A stretch of DNA of 64,000 nucleotides from Sphingomonas sabuli (GTDB lineage: Bacteria > Pseudomonadota > Alphaproteobacteria > Sphingomonadales > Sphingomonadaceae). The DNA is taken from NCBI RefSeq assembly GCF_014352855.1, contig NZ_CP060697.1:1488001-1552000 (forward strand). Direction: 5' to 3'. Both the position numbers and the translations under genes were made by a program. The notes beneath the pieces are model-generated. The model searched no databases, was not told where the DNA came from, and saw only the letters and a program-made list of their open reading frames with translations. Shown piece by piece: positions 46,957 to 56,100 of the stretch (position 1 is the stretch's first letter; each line of letters opens with the position of its first letter).

Positions 46957-47472
46957 ATGCCCGCCGACGCTCATCCCCGCGAATATCGCAGCGGATCGGA
47001 CCTGCGCACGCTGCGCGATGCCCTGGGCTCGTTTGCCACCGGGGTGACCGTCGTCACCTGCGTCGATGCCGATGGCGTGCCGTTCGGGCTGACGGTCAAC
47101 AGCTTCACCTCCGTGTCGCTGGACCCGCCGCTGCTGCTGGTCTGCATCGCCCGCCAGGCGCGCTGCGCGGCGGAGCTGGCCGCTTCACCCAATTTCGCGG
47201 TCAACGTGCTGCAGACCGGCCAACAACCGGATTCGATCCGCTTTTCCACTCGCGACCAGGACCGGTTCGGAACGACGACCTGGGCGACCGGGGAGACCGG
47301 CGCGCCATTGCTGACCGATTCGCTCGCGGTGTTCGAATGCGAACGCCACGCCATCCACGACGGCGGCGACCACGACATCCTTGTCGGGCAGGTGGTGCGG
47401 GCAAGTTTCGACCCGAACATGGACCCGCTGCTTTATTTCCGCGGCAGCTATCGCCGGCTGCACTTCGGCTAG
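46957..47472 (+). CDS. Flavin reductase family protein (FMN-binding)
   Basis: A 171-residue split-barrel flavoprotein of the HpaC/flavin:NAD(P)H reductase type. Family motifs include ALGSFATGVTVVTC, GLTVNSFTSVSLDPPLLLVC and FNVNVLQ-like FAVNVLQTGQ, with the terminal PLLYFRGSYRRL. It supplies reduced flavin to a monooxygenase or halogenase, or acts alone. The local tryptophan-halogenase-like protein needs such a partner, but a link is speculative at 31 kb. The gene is monocistronic, converging with DUF808. Confidence 0.88.
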   Translation: MPADAHPREYRSGSDLRTLRDALGSFATGVTVVTCVDADGVPFGLTVNSFTSVSLDPPLLLVCIARQARCAAELAASPNFAVNVLQTGQQPDSIRFSTRDQDRFGTTTWATGETGAPLLTDSLAVFECERHAIHDGGDHDILVGQVVRASFDPNMDPLLYFRGSYRRLHFG

Positions 47473-47481
47473 ACGACGGTC

Positions 47482-48438
47482 CTAGTCGACGACCAGGTCT
47501 TCCGGGTGCTTCACGAACTGGCGCACGACCAGCACGATGATCCCGCCGATGAGGAAGCCGAAGATCGCCGCGCCAAGCGCGTTGACGAACCAGCCGACGA
47601 ACCCGGCCAAGGGACCCGCGGCGTGCGCCGCCATTTCGGCCAGGTGATGGACGGTCTCCGGAATGATGGTGGCGATGTGCAATTCTTCCAGGCCATGGAG
47701 CAGGATGCCGCCGCCGACCCACAGCATCGCCGCCGTGCCCACGGTCGCCAGCGTGGCCAGCACCGAGGGCACCACCCGCACCAGCGTTTCGCCGATCGAC
47801 CGGGCCGAGGCATTCTGCCGCCGCGACATGTGCAGGCCGATGTCGTCCAGCTTCACGATCAGCGCGACCGCGCCATAGACGCCGGCGGTGATGGCCAGAG
47901 CGACCGCGGCCAGCGCGAATCCGGTGGTCACCAGCGACAGATGGTCGAGTTCGGCCAGCGCGATGGCCATGATTTCCGCCGACAGGATCAAATCGGTGCG
48001 GATCGCGCCGCCGACCTGCATCTTCTCCAGCTCCTGCGGATCGGCCACCGCTTCGAGCAGCTTGTCGTGATGTTCGTGGTCGTGAAGCAGCTTCTCGGCG
48101 ATCTTCTCGGTGCCTTCGAACGCCAGGTAACTGCCGCCGATCATCAGCAGCGGCGTGATCAGGAACGGCGCGAAGGCGGTCAGCAGCAGTGCCGCGGGCA
48201 GCAGCAGGAACAGCTTGTTCTTCAGCGATCCCCACGCAATCTTGCCGATGATCGGCAATTCGCGTTCCGGCGCCAGCCCGACGACATAGCGCGGGGTGAC
48301 CGCGGTATCGTCGATGACCACGCCGGTCGCCTTCGTCGTCGCCTTGCCGGCGGCGGCGGAAACGTCGTCGAGCGATGCCGCCGCCAGCTTGGCGATGGTC
48401 GCGACGTCGTCGAGCAATGCTACTAGTCCTGAGGCCAT
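47482..48438 (-). CDS. DUF808 family inner-membrane protein (YedI-like)
   Basis: A 318-residue protein with about seven hydrophobic segments. Typical DUF808 pattern: N-terminal MASGLVALLDDVATIAKLAA, a repeated AGKATTKATGVVIDDTAVTP segment, then FEGTEKIAEKL and a His-rich HDHEHHDK stretch. The function of the family is unknown. It converges with the flavin reductase (9 bases between stops) and is divergent from serS with 55 bases. Confidence 0.88.
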   Translation of the reverse strand: MASGLVALLDDVATIAKLAAASLDDVSAAAGKATTKATGVVIDDTAVTPRYVVGLAPERELPIIGKIAWGSLKNKLFLLLPAALLLTAFAPFLITPLLMIGGSYLAFEGTEKIAEKLLHDHEHHDKLLEAVADPQELEKMQVGGAIRTDLILSAEIMAIALAELDHLSLVTTGFALAAVALAITAGVYGAVALIVKLDDIGLHMSRRQNASARSIGETLVRVVPSVLATLATVGTAAMLWVGGGILLHGLEELHIATIIPETVHHLAEMAAHAAGPLAGFVGWFVNALGAAIFGFLIGGIIVLVVRQFVKHPEDLVVD

Positions 48439-48493
48439 GGACGGCGCTTAGGCGAACTTGCCCTCGACACGCAATTCGCGCACTTGGCAGGCC

Positions 48494-49753
48494 ATGCTGA
48501 GCCTCGATTTCATCAAGACCAATCGCGCGGCCGTCGAACGGGCGGCGCGCGACAAGAACGTCACCATCGACCTTGGGCAGCTGCTCGACCTGGATACGCA
48601 GGTGCGCGCGCTCAAGACCGAAATCGACGGGCTGCGCGCCGAACGCAACGCGATCAGCGGCCGCTTCAAGGACGCCGCGCCGGAGGAGAAAGCCGAGCTG
48701 GGCCGCAAGGCAAAGGAAGCCGGCGCCCGCGCGTCCGAGCTGGAAAGCGGCTTGGGTGAAAAGCAGGCGGCTCTCAACGAGCTGCTGATGCTGGTGCCGA
48801 ACATCCCCTATGACGGCGCGCCGGTCGGGCCGGACGAAACCAGCAACGTCGTCATCAACACTGTCGGCGCAAAGCCGCAGTTCGACTTCGAGCCGCTCGA
48901 CCATGTCGCGCTGATCGAGAAGAACGACTGGGCCGACCTGTCGCGGATCACGCAGGTGTCCGGATCGCGCACCTATTGCCTCAAGGGCCGGCTGGCGCTG
49001 CTCGAGACCAAGCTGATGGGCTGGGCGCTGGAAAAGATCGCCAACGCCGGTTTCACCCCCATCACCGTCCCCGCGATCGCGCGCGAAGACGCTTTCCTTG
49101 CCCAGGGCCAATTCCCCGGTCACCGCGAGGAAACCTATCAACTGCCCAATGACGATCTGTGGCTGGCTGGGACCGCGGAAGTCGCGCTGACCTCCCTCCA
49201 TTCGGGCGAGATCGTCGACAACGACCGGCTGCCGATCCTCTACGCCGGCTATTCGCCCTGCTTCCGCCGCGAGGCCGGCAGCGCGGGCAAGGACGTACGC
49301 GGGCTGCTGCGCGTCCACCAGTTCGTCAAGGTCGAGCAATATGTGGTGTGCGAAGCTGACGAGGCGGTGTCCGCCGAATGGCATGCGCGGCTGCTCGGGC
49401 TGGCCGAAAGCCTGCTCGCCGACCTCGAGATTCCGTATCAGGTGATCGAAACCTCGACCGGCGACATGGGGCTGGGCAAGTATCGCATGAACGACATCGA
49501 AAGCTGGGTGCCGTCGCTGGGCAAGTATCGCGAGACGCACAGCTGTTCGACCCTGCACGACTGGCAGGCGCGCCGCGCCAACATCCGTTATCGCGACGCC
49601 GACGGAAAGGTGCGGTTCGCGCACACGCTCAACAACACCGCGCTGGCGAGCCCGCGGATCCTCGTCCCGCTGCTGGAAAATCACCAAACTGCCGACGGGC
49701 GGGTGAAACTGCCGCGAGCGATGCAGGACCTGATGGGGGGCGAATTCCTCTGA
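48494..49753 (+). CDS. serS: Seryl-tRNA synthetase
   Basis: A 419-residue class II synthetase that charges tRNA-Ser. The N-terminal coiled-coil arm (residues about 25-110) recognises the tRNA long variable arm. Class II motif 2 (FRREAGSAGKDVRGLLRVHQF region) and motif 3 (NNTALASPRILVPLLE) are complete, and TAEVALTSLHSGEI binds the seryl-adenylate. The ATG at 48494 gives the standard MLSLDFIK start; an in-frame codon 36 bases upstream is unlikely. The length is normal. The alpha/beta-hydrolase gene begins within the stop. Confidence 0.97.
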   Translation: MLSLDFIKTNRAAVERAARDKNVTIDLGQLLDLDTQVRALKTEIDGLRAERNAISGRFKDAAPEEKAELGRKAKEAGARASELESGLGEKQAALNELLMLVPNIPYDGAPVGPDETSNVVINTVGAKPQFDFEPLDHVALIEKNDWADLSRITQVSGSRTYCLKGRLALLETKLMGWALEKIANAGFTPITVPAIAREDAFLAQGQFPGHREETYQLPNDDLWLAGTAEVALTSLHSGEIVDNDRLPILYAGYSPCFRREAGSAGKDVRGLLRVHQFVKVEQYVVCEADEAVSAEWHARLLGLAESLLADLEIPYQVIETSTGDMGLGKYRMNDIESWVPSLGKYRETHSCSTLHDWQARRANIRYRDADGKVRFAHTLNNTALASPRILVPLLENHQTADGRVKLPRAMQDLMGGEFL

Positions 49754-50478
49754 GCGAGGATGGCGCCCCCAGCGCTGCCGCCCGGTTGCGGGAAGTCGGC
49801 GCGCTGGGCGCGCGCTTCTGGCGCGCTTTCGGTCACCAGGACGTGCGCGGGCCGGAAGACGGGATTCCGGCGCTGGTCATCCCCGGTTTCCTGGCCAGCG
49901 ATTACACCACCACCGAGTTGCGCCGGGCCATGGCCGAGGCAGGGTTCCGGGTGCATCCGTGGCGGCATGGCGTGAACCGCGGCGCCCATTCCGGCACGCT
50001 CGACGATTGCAAGCGCGCGGTGGACCTGTGCGGGTGCGACGGGCCAATGGTCGTCGTCGGGTGGAGCCTTGGCGGGCTTTTTGCGCGAGAGCTGGCCCGC
50101 GAGCACCCCGATTGCGTGCGCGCGGTAATCACTCTGGGATCGCCGGTGTGGGGCGACCGGCGCAAGTTCACCAACGTATGGAAACTATACGAATGGGTCG
50201 CCGGCCATCCTGTCGATGATCCGCCGATCGCCGACAGCGAAGACAAGCCGCCGGTCCCCACTCTGGCCATATGGTCGAGCAAGGACGGGATCGTCGGCGC
50301 CCCTAGCGCCCGCGGCACCGAGCAGACGCGAGACCAGGCCGTCGAGGTGGCATCGACCCACATGGGCTTTGCCGTGTCGAAACATGGCACTCGGGCGGCG
50401 GTGAGAGAGATCGTGCATTTTCTGGAGACGCACAAGGCGGATAACGGTGTGCGGCCGGGAAATTCGCCTAGTGCTTGA
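49750..50478 (+). CDS. Alpha/beta hydrolase (lipase/thioesterase-like), probable CTG start
   Basis: A 242-residue protein if started at the CTG overlapping the serS stop (CTGA). The only ordinary start nearby in frame is TTG 49786 with no ribosome binding site; GGGG lies upstream of the CTG. The fold is shown by LVIPGFLASDYTT (oxyanion strand), the nucleophile elbow GWSLGG (Ser), an Asp in IWSSKDGIVG, and a terminal His in VASTHMGFA. It is likely cytosolic, with no signal peptide. Related proteins are triacylglycerol-lipase-like or PGAP1-like esterases. The substrate is unknown. It overlaps the convergent TonB-like gene by 11 bases. Confidence 0.75.
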   Translation: MSEDGAPSAAARLREVGALGARFWRAFGHQDVRGPEDGIPALVIPGFLASDYTTTELRRAMAEAGFRVHPWRHGVNRGAHSGTLDDCKRAVDLCGCDGPMVVVGWSLGGLFARELAREHPDCVRAVITLGSPVWGDRRKFTNVWKLYEWVAGHPVDDPPIADSEDKPPVPTLAIWSSKDGIVGAPSARGTEQTRDQAVEVASTHMGFAVSKHGTRAAVREIVHFLETHKADNGVRPGNSPSA

Positions 50479-50818
50479 GCTTCCAGACCACGGCGGGCGG
50501 TTGCATGTGGGTAGGAACGGGATTGCCGTACGAGTCGGTTTTCGGAATGAATTTGGCGCGTCGCATGATCAGGGCGCAAGTCGTGTCGTCGAGCAATTTG
50601 TGACGGCTGCTCTCGACGATTGAGCACTTCTTCGGCAACCCGTCCGCGCCGATCAGCAGATCGACCACAACAGTGCCTTCCCAGCGGTTTTTCATGGCAT
50701 CGGCGGGATAATCGTGTCCGCTGAAAATATGACCGTCGCTTTCAGGCGGCGGAGGTCCCGCTGGCGGCGGACCGATAATGATGATCTGGGACATGGCTGC
50801 AAGGAATGCGATCAGCAT
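50468..50818 (-). CDS. TonB C-terminal domain protein, short
   Basis: A 116-residue protein with a short hydrophobic N-terminus (MLIAFLAAMSQIIIIGPPP) followed by a Pro-rich linker and one TonB C-terminal domain: DYPADAMKNRWEGTVVVDLL, ADGLPKKCSIVESS, then ALIMRRAKFIP. The long Pro/Lys periplasmic arm of true TonB is missing, so it probably does not span the periplasm to energise receptors. Such short proteins are common in sphingomonads. It is divergent from the SOS cassette with the LexA box between. Confidence 0.75.
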   Translation of the reverse strand: MLIAFLAAMSQIIIIGPPPAGPPPPESDGHIFSGHDYPADAMKNRWEGTVVVDLLIGADGLPKKCSIVESSRHKLLDDTTCALIMRRAKFIPKTDSYGNPVPTHMQPPAVVWKLKH

Positions 50819-50920
50819 GTCATGCGATTACGCCCCAGCTCCGGCAAGGGCAATGATGAGGCGGCTCGAAAGCAAGTGCGAGTCGCCCCATTGACTCCGC
50901 ACCCTGACTCGCGGGAATAA

Positions 50921-50935
50921 GAACAAACAAAGAAC
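50921..50935 (+). promoter_or_regulatory. LexA (SOS) box upstream of imuA
   Basis: GAAC-AAACAAA-GAAC is a direct repeat with seven bases between, the alphaproteobacterial form of the LexA box (GTTC-N7-GTTC on the other strand). It lies 9 bases before the imuA GTG. Repressor binding here would block the promoter until DNA damage. Confidence 0.85.
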
Positions 50936-50944
50936 AAAAGCGTT

Positions 50945-51658
50945 GTGAGTCGTGTGGCGAAAGGCTTGTCCCTCGTTGCCGGCGGAGCCTTCCGCGCGCT
51001 CCGGCCGGACCCTCAAGACCGTCTCCCCAGCGGGCCGGGCGAACGCTGGCGGCTGCCTGCGCCGCCCGGCCCCACCCTGTCCGAACTATTCGCCGTCAAT
51101 CCGCGCGACGGCGGCTGGGCGGGATTGCTGCTGCCGCAGATCGACGGGTCGAAGCCGGTGCTGTGGGTGCAGGACCGGATGGCGATCATGGAATCGGGGC
51201 GCATCTATCCGCCCGGTCTTGGCGGCATCGACCTCATCCATGTCGAGGCCCGCGACGCGCGGTCGTCGCTATGGGCGATGGAGGAAGGGGTAAGATGCGC
51301 CGGCCTGTCCGCGGTGATCGGCGAATTGTGGGGCGATCCGGCCGCGCTGGATTTCACCGCCACGCGGCGGCTGGCGGTTGCGGCCGAGCGCAGCCGCGTA
51401 CCCTGCTGGCTGGTGCGGCTGGGCGGCGTTCCGAACCTGAGCGGCGCGCGCATGCGCTGGCGGATCGCCAGCGCGCCGTCCCTGCCCAACCTGCTCGACC
51501 GGCGAGCGCCGGGACCGCCGGCATGGGCGGCGGAGCTGTTCCGCGCCCGCGGCCATCCCACCGGCAGCTGGACGCTGGCGCATGAGGCGGGTGCTTTCCA
51601 TCTGGTTTCCGGCGCTGGCGGTGGAACGCTGGGCGAAGGCGAGCGATTGCGCGCCTGA
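50945..51658 (+). CDS. imuA: ImuA, RecA-like protein of the SOS mutasome
   Basis: A 237-residue protein of the ImuA/SulA-like group. The C-terminal RecA-like fold shows LLPQIDGSKPVLWVQDRMAI and VIGELWGDPAALDFTATRRL, then VPCWLVRLGG. ImuA is required with ImuB and DnaE2 for damage-induced mutagenesis. The GTG start lies immediately after the LexA box and has no clear ribosome binding site, so a short or leaderless transcript is possible; an in-frame GTG four codons later is an alternative. imuB starts inside its 3' end with a 77-base overlap. Confidence 0.85.
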   Translation: MSRVAKGLSLVAGGAFRALRPDPQDRLPSGPGERWRLPAPPGPTLSELFAVNPRDGGWAGLLLPQIDGSKPVLWVQDRMAIMESGRIYPPGLGGIDLIHVEARDARSSLWAMEEGVRCAGLSAVIGELWGDPAALDFTATRRLAVAAERSRVPCWLVRLGGVPNLSGARMRWRIASAPSLPNLLDRRAPGPPAWAAELFRARGHPTGSWTLAHEAGAFHLVSGAGGGTLGEGERLRA

Positions 51659-53093
51659 AGAACCGGTCGTGCTGACCGTCGAGGGCGCCCACGGACCGAT
51701 CATCCATGCCGCCACCCCCGCCGCCGCCGAGCGCGGGGCGCGCGCCGGCGCCCGGCTGGCCGATGCCCGGGCGATCGATCCGCAGCTTGTCGCCATGCCT
51801 GCCGATCCGCCCGGCGACCTGGCGCTGGTCCGGCGGCTGGCCCTGTGGGCGCAGCGCTGGTCGCCGCTGGTCGAGGTCGACGGGACAGACGCGCTGCGGC
51901 TGGACATCAGCGGGGCGGCGCACCTGTTCGGCGGCGAACCGTCGCTGGCCGCCGACGTCCGCACCCGCTTTGCCCTTGCCGGGTTGACCACCCGCGTCGC
52001 CATCGCTCCGACCGCTGCAGCGGCCTGGGCGCTGGCCCATTACGGCAATGCGCCGGCGATCCTGTGCGGCAGGAATATCGGGCCGATGATCGCCGACCTG
52101 CCGGTTGCCGCCTTGCGTTTTTCGCCCGGCGCGGTGCGAACGCTGGAACGGCTGGGGCTGAAGACGGTCGGCGCGCTGGCGGGGATCGAGCGGCGCTCGC
52201 TGGCCCGGCGCTTCCGCGATGCCGACAACCCGGTCGATGCGCTGGACCGGGCGCGCGGCCGGACGCCCGAACCGCTGACCGGGGAAAAGCCCAACCCGCC
52301 GCCGCGCGCCGACCTCCGGCTGGAAGAACCGGCGGTCCATGTCGAGGTCGGCGGCCAGGCGCTCGAACGGCTGATCCCGCCGCTGGTCGAGCGGCTGGAG
52401 GAACGGCGGCTGGGCGCGCGGCGGCTGGCGCTGCACGGCTTTCGCGTCGACGGCAGCGTCGCCACCGCGTCGGTCGCCACGTCGATCCCCAGCCGCGAGC
52501 CCCGGCACCTGCGCCGGCTGCTGGCCGACAAGGCGGCGGCGCTCGATCCCGGCTTCGGATTCGACGCCTTCGCACTGGTCGCGGAATGGACCGAACCGCT
52601 GGGCGCTGCGCAGGACAGCTTGGTCGAGGAGCCGTCGGGCGAACGGGACATCGCCCGGCTGATCGACCGGCTGTCGGTCAAGCTTGGCGCCCGGTCGGTG
52701 CGGCGGCCGCAGCGCCACGAAAGCCATGTGCCGGAACGCGCCAGCGGCTGGCGCCCGGCGCTCGGCAAGGCGCAGCCGACGGCCACCCCGGACACCGCGC
52801 AACGGCCGCAACGGTTGCTCGACCGGCCGGAAGCGATCGCCGTCATCTACGCTACCCCCGAAGGCGTCCCGCGACGCTTCGTCTGGCGCCGCGCGGTCCA
52901 CGACATTGCCCGGGTCGAAGGGCCGGAACGGATCGCGCCCGAATGGTGGCGCGAACGGTCGACCGCGCGGCTGCGCGATTATTACCGGGTCGAGGATGTG
53001 GCTGGCCGCCGCTTCTGGATCTTCCGCGAAGGCGTGATCGGCGACGGTCGCGGCGGCATCCCCAACTGGTATCTGCACGGGCTGTTCGGATGA
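51582..53093 (+). CDS. imuB: ImuB, catalytically inactive Y-family DNA polymerase homologue
   Basis: A 503-residue Y-family-related protein. The expected first catalytic Asp after the N-terminal strand is replaced (LSIWFPALAVERW), as in known ImuB proteins that act as adaptors binding the beta clamp, ImuA and DnaE2. The palm and little-finger pattern continues (VEVDGTDALRLDISGAAHLF, RVAIAPTAAAAWALAHYG). The C-terminal region (RVEDVAGRRFWIFREG) is the protein-interaction part. It overlaps imuA by 77 bases, and its ATGA stop opens a nine-codon reading frame before dnaE2. Confidence 0.92.
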   Translation: MRRVLSIWFPALAVERWAKASDCAPEEPVVLTVEGAHGPIIHAATPAAAERGARAGARLADARAIDPQLVAMPADPPGDLALVRRLALWAQRWSPLVEVDGTDALRLDISGAAHLFGGEPSLAADVRTRFALAGLTTRVAIAPTAAAAWALAHYGNAPAILCGRNIGPMIADLPVAALRFSPGAVRTLERLGLKTVGALAGIERRSLARRFRDADNPVDALDRARGRTPEPLTGEKPNPPPRADLRLEEPAVHVEVGGQALERLIPPLVERLEERRLGARRLALHGFRVDGSVATASVATSIPSREPRHLRRLLADKAAALDPGFGFDAFALVAEWTEPLGAAQDSLVEEPSGERDIARLIDRLSVKLGARSVRRPQRHESHVPERASGWRPALGKAQPTATPDTAQRPQRLLDRPEAIAVIYATPEGVPRRFVWRRAVHDIARVEGPERIAPEWWRERSTARLRDYYRVEDVAGRRFWIFREGVIGDGRGGIPNWYLHGLFG

Positions 53094-53119
53094 ACATCAG
53101 GCAAAAGGCGCCTGGCTGA
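53090..53119 (+). other. Nine-codon ORF coupling imuB to dnaE2
   Basis: ATG at 53090 overlaps the imuB stop (ATGA). The frame encodes MNIRQKAPG, and its TGA at 53117-53119 overlaps the dnaE2 ATG (TGATG). This lets a terminating ribosome pass from imuB to dnaE2 by two reinitiation steps. It may be only a by-product of close gene packing. Confidence 0.4.
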
Positions 53120-56100
53120 TGCCGGAACAGGAAGGCTTTGCGCGGCTCAAGCTGGTGCGCACCGGCGACATGCCGCCCGCGCCGGTCGCGGCCGCGCCTT
53201 ATGTCGAACTTGGCGTTGCGACGCCCTTTTCGTTCCTGCGCGGGGCGTCGGACGCGATCGAACTGGTGCTGCAGGCGCTCAGCTTCGGCATGGATGCAAT
53301 CGGCATCGCCGACCGCAATACGCTGGCCGGCGTGGTCCGGCTGCACAGCGCTTGCGACGGGGCAGGCCTGAAGCCGCTGATCGGTTGCCGGCTGGACCTC
53401 AACGACGCGCCCAGCCTGCTTGCCTATCCGGTCGACCGCGAAGGCTATGGCCGGCTGTCGCGGTTGCTCAGCCTGGGCAAGATGCGCGCCGAAAAGGGCG
53501 AATGCGACATCGGCCTGATGGATGTCGCGGCCCACGCCGAGGGCGTCGCCTTCATCGCCTGGCCGGGCGACGATGCCGACGCGTTCGCCGCCGACCTTGC
53601 CCGGCTGCGCGCGGCGCTGCCCGCGCTGCGCCATGTCGCGGCATCCTATCTGTATCGCGGCGACGACCTTGCCCGTATCGAGCGGCTCGACCGCATCGCC
53701 CGCTCGCAGGGCTGCACCATCCTGGCCACCAACGACGTCCACTATCACGCGCCGGACAAGCGTCCGCTGCAGGACATCATGACCTGCATCCGCGAAAAGA
53801 CGACGATCGCCAAAGCGGGGTTTCTCCTCAACCCCAATGCCGAACGCCACTTGAAGGCGCCGGAGGAGATGGTGCGGCTGTTCGAACGCTGGCCCCACGC
53901 GATCGCCGCCACCCGTGCTTTTGCGGACGCCCTGGACTTCAGCCTTGAGGAATTGCGCTACGAATATCCGCGCGAGACGGTGCCCGACGGCCGCAATCCG
54001 CAGCAGCACCTGGAATTCCTGACCTGGGAAGGGGCCCGGCGGTTCTGGGGCGATCACATTCCCTACAAGGTGCTGACCCAGCTCAACCACGAACTGAAGC
54101 TGATCGAGCGGCTCGACTTCGCCCGCTATTTCCTCACCGTCCACGACATCGTCGCCTTCGCCCGCAGCCTTGACCCGCCGATCCTGTGCCAGGGGCGCGG
54201 AAGCGCGGCCAACAGCGCCGTCTGCTATTGCCTCGGCATCACCGCGGTCGACCCGGCGACCAGCGACCTGCTGTTCGAGCGGTTCATTTCCGAGGAGCGG
54301 CGCGAGCCGCCCGACATCGATGTCGATTTCGAACATGAGCGGCGCGAGGAAGTGATCCAGCACATCTATGAGAAATACGGGCGGGAACGGGCCGGCATCG
54401 CCGCCACCGTCATCCATTACCGGCCCAAGTCGGCGATCCGCGAAGTCGGCAAGGTCATGGGCCTGTCCGAGGACGTGTGCGCGGCAATCGCGTCCAATTA
54501 CTGGGGCAGCATGGAAGCCGAGGTCGCGGAAGAACGCGCCGCCGACGCCGGGCTGGACATGACCGACCCCCATCTGAAGCGGGTGATGAAGCTGGCCGAA
54601 CAGATGATCGGCATGCCGCGGCACCTGTCGCAGCATGTCGGCGGCTTCATCCTGACCGAACGGCCGCTGACCGAGACCGTGCCGGTCGGCAACGGCGCCA
54701 TGCCCGACCGCACCTTCATCGAATGGGACAAGGACGACATCGAGGAATTAGGCATCCTCAAGATCGACGTGCTGGCGCTGGGCATGCTGACCTGTTGCCG
54801 CAAGGCATTCGACCTGATTGCAAAGCACCATGGCGAGCAGTGGGAACTGGCAAGTGTCCCGCTGGAAGAGCCGGGCGTTTACGACATGCTGTGCGAAGGG
54901 GATTCGCTGGGCGTGTTCCAGGTCGAAAGCCGGGCGCAGATGAACATGCTGCCGCGCCTTCGCCCCCGCCAATTCTACGACCTGGTCATCGAAGTCGCGA
55001 TCGTCCGGCCGGGCCCGATCCAGGGCGACATGGTCCATCCGTTCCTGAAACGCCGGTCGGGAAAAGAGGCGGTGCTCTACCCCTGCCCAGGGCCCGACCA
55101 TGGACCGCCGGACGAGCTGGAGAGGATCCTCAAGCGCACACTGGGCGTGCCGGTGTTCCAGGAACAGGCGATGAAGATCGCGCTCGATGCCGCCAAGTTC
55201 ACCAGCGCCGAAGCCAACCAGCTGCGCAAGGCGATGGCCACCTTTCGCAGCCGCGGGACCATCGACCTGCTGCAGGACAAGATGGTCGGGCGGATGGTCG
55301 AGCGCGGCTACGATCCCGACTTCGCCGAGCGGTGCTTTCACCAGATCCGCGGCTTCGGCGAATATGGCTTTCCCGAAAGCCATGCGGCCAGCTTCGCGCT
55401 GCTCGTCTATGTGTCGAGCTGGCTCAAGTGGCGCTATCCGGCGGCGTTCGCGGCCGCCCTGCTCAATTCGCAACCGATGGGCTTTTACGCCCCCGCGCAG
55501 ATCGTGCGCGATGCGATCGAGCACGGGGTCGAGGTACGTCCGATCGACGTCAATCACAGCGAGTGGGATTGCACGCTGGAGGTTGTCGAAGAGCCAGAAG
55601 TCGTTCGCCCCGAGCGCAGCGCGGAGCGCGAAGTCGAGGGGCGTGAGCGCCGACGCCCCTCGACTTCGCTCGGGACGAACGGGAGTTCGCGCCAGAGAAG
55701 CTGGGGCTCCACCGCGATCGGGGGCAAGCCGTGGGCACCCGACAGCCTGCCGCCGCCGGCACCGCGCATGGCGCTGCGGCTGGGATTGCGGCAGGTCGAC
55801 GGGTTGCGGCTCGACGCAGCGACGCGGATCGTCGCCGCGCGCGGGGACCGCCCCTACACCGGGGTCGAGGACGTGCGCGCGCGGTCCGGCGCCGGGGTGT
55901 CGGAGATCACCCGGCTGGCCGAAGCGGACGCCTTCCGCTCGTGCGAGCTCGACCGGCGCGCGGCGCTGTGGGATTCCAAGGCGCTTCGCCAGGCCCCCGA
56001 CCTGCCGCTGTTCGCTGCGGCGGACGAGCGCGACGAGGGGTGGGAGGTAGAACAGGTGCGGCTGCCCGCCATGCGCCTGTCCGAACATGTGGTGACGGAT

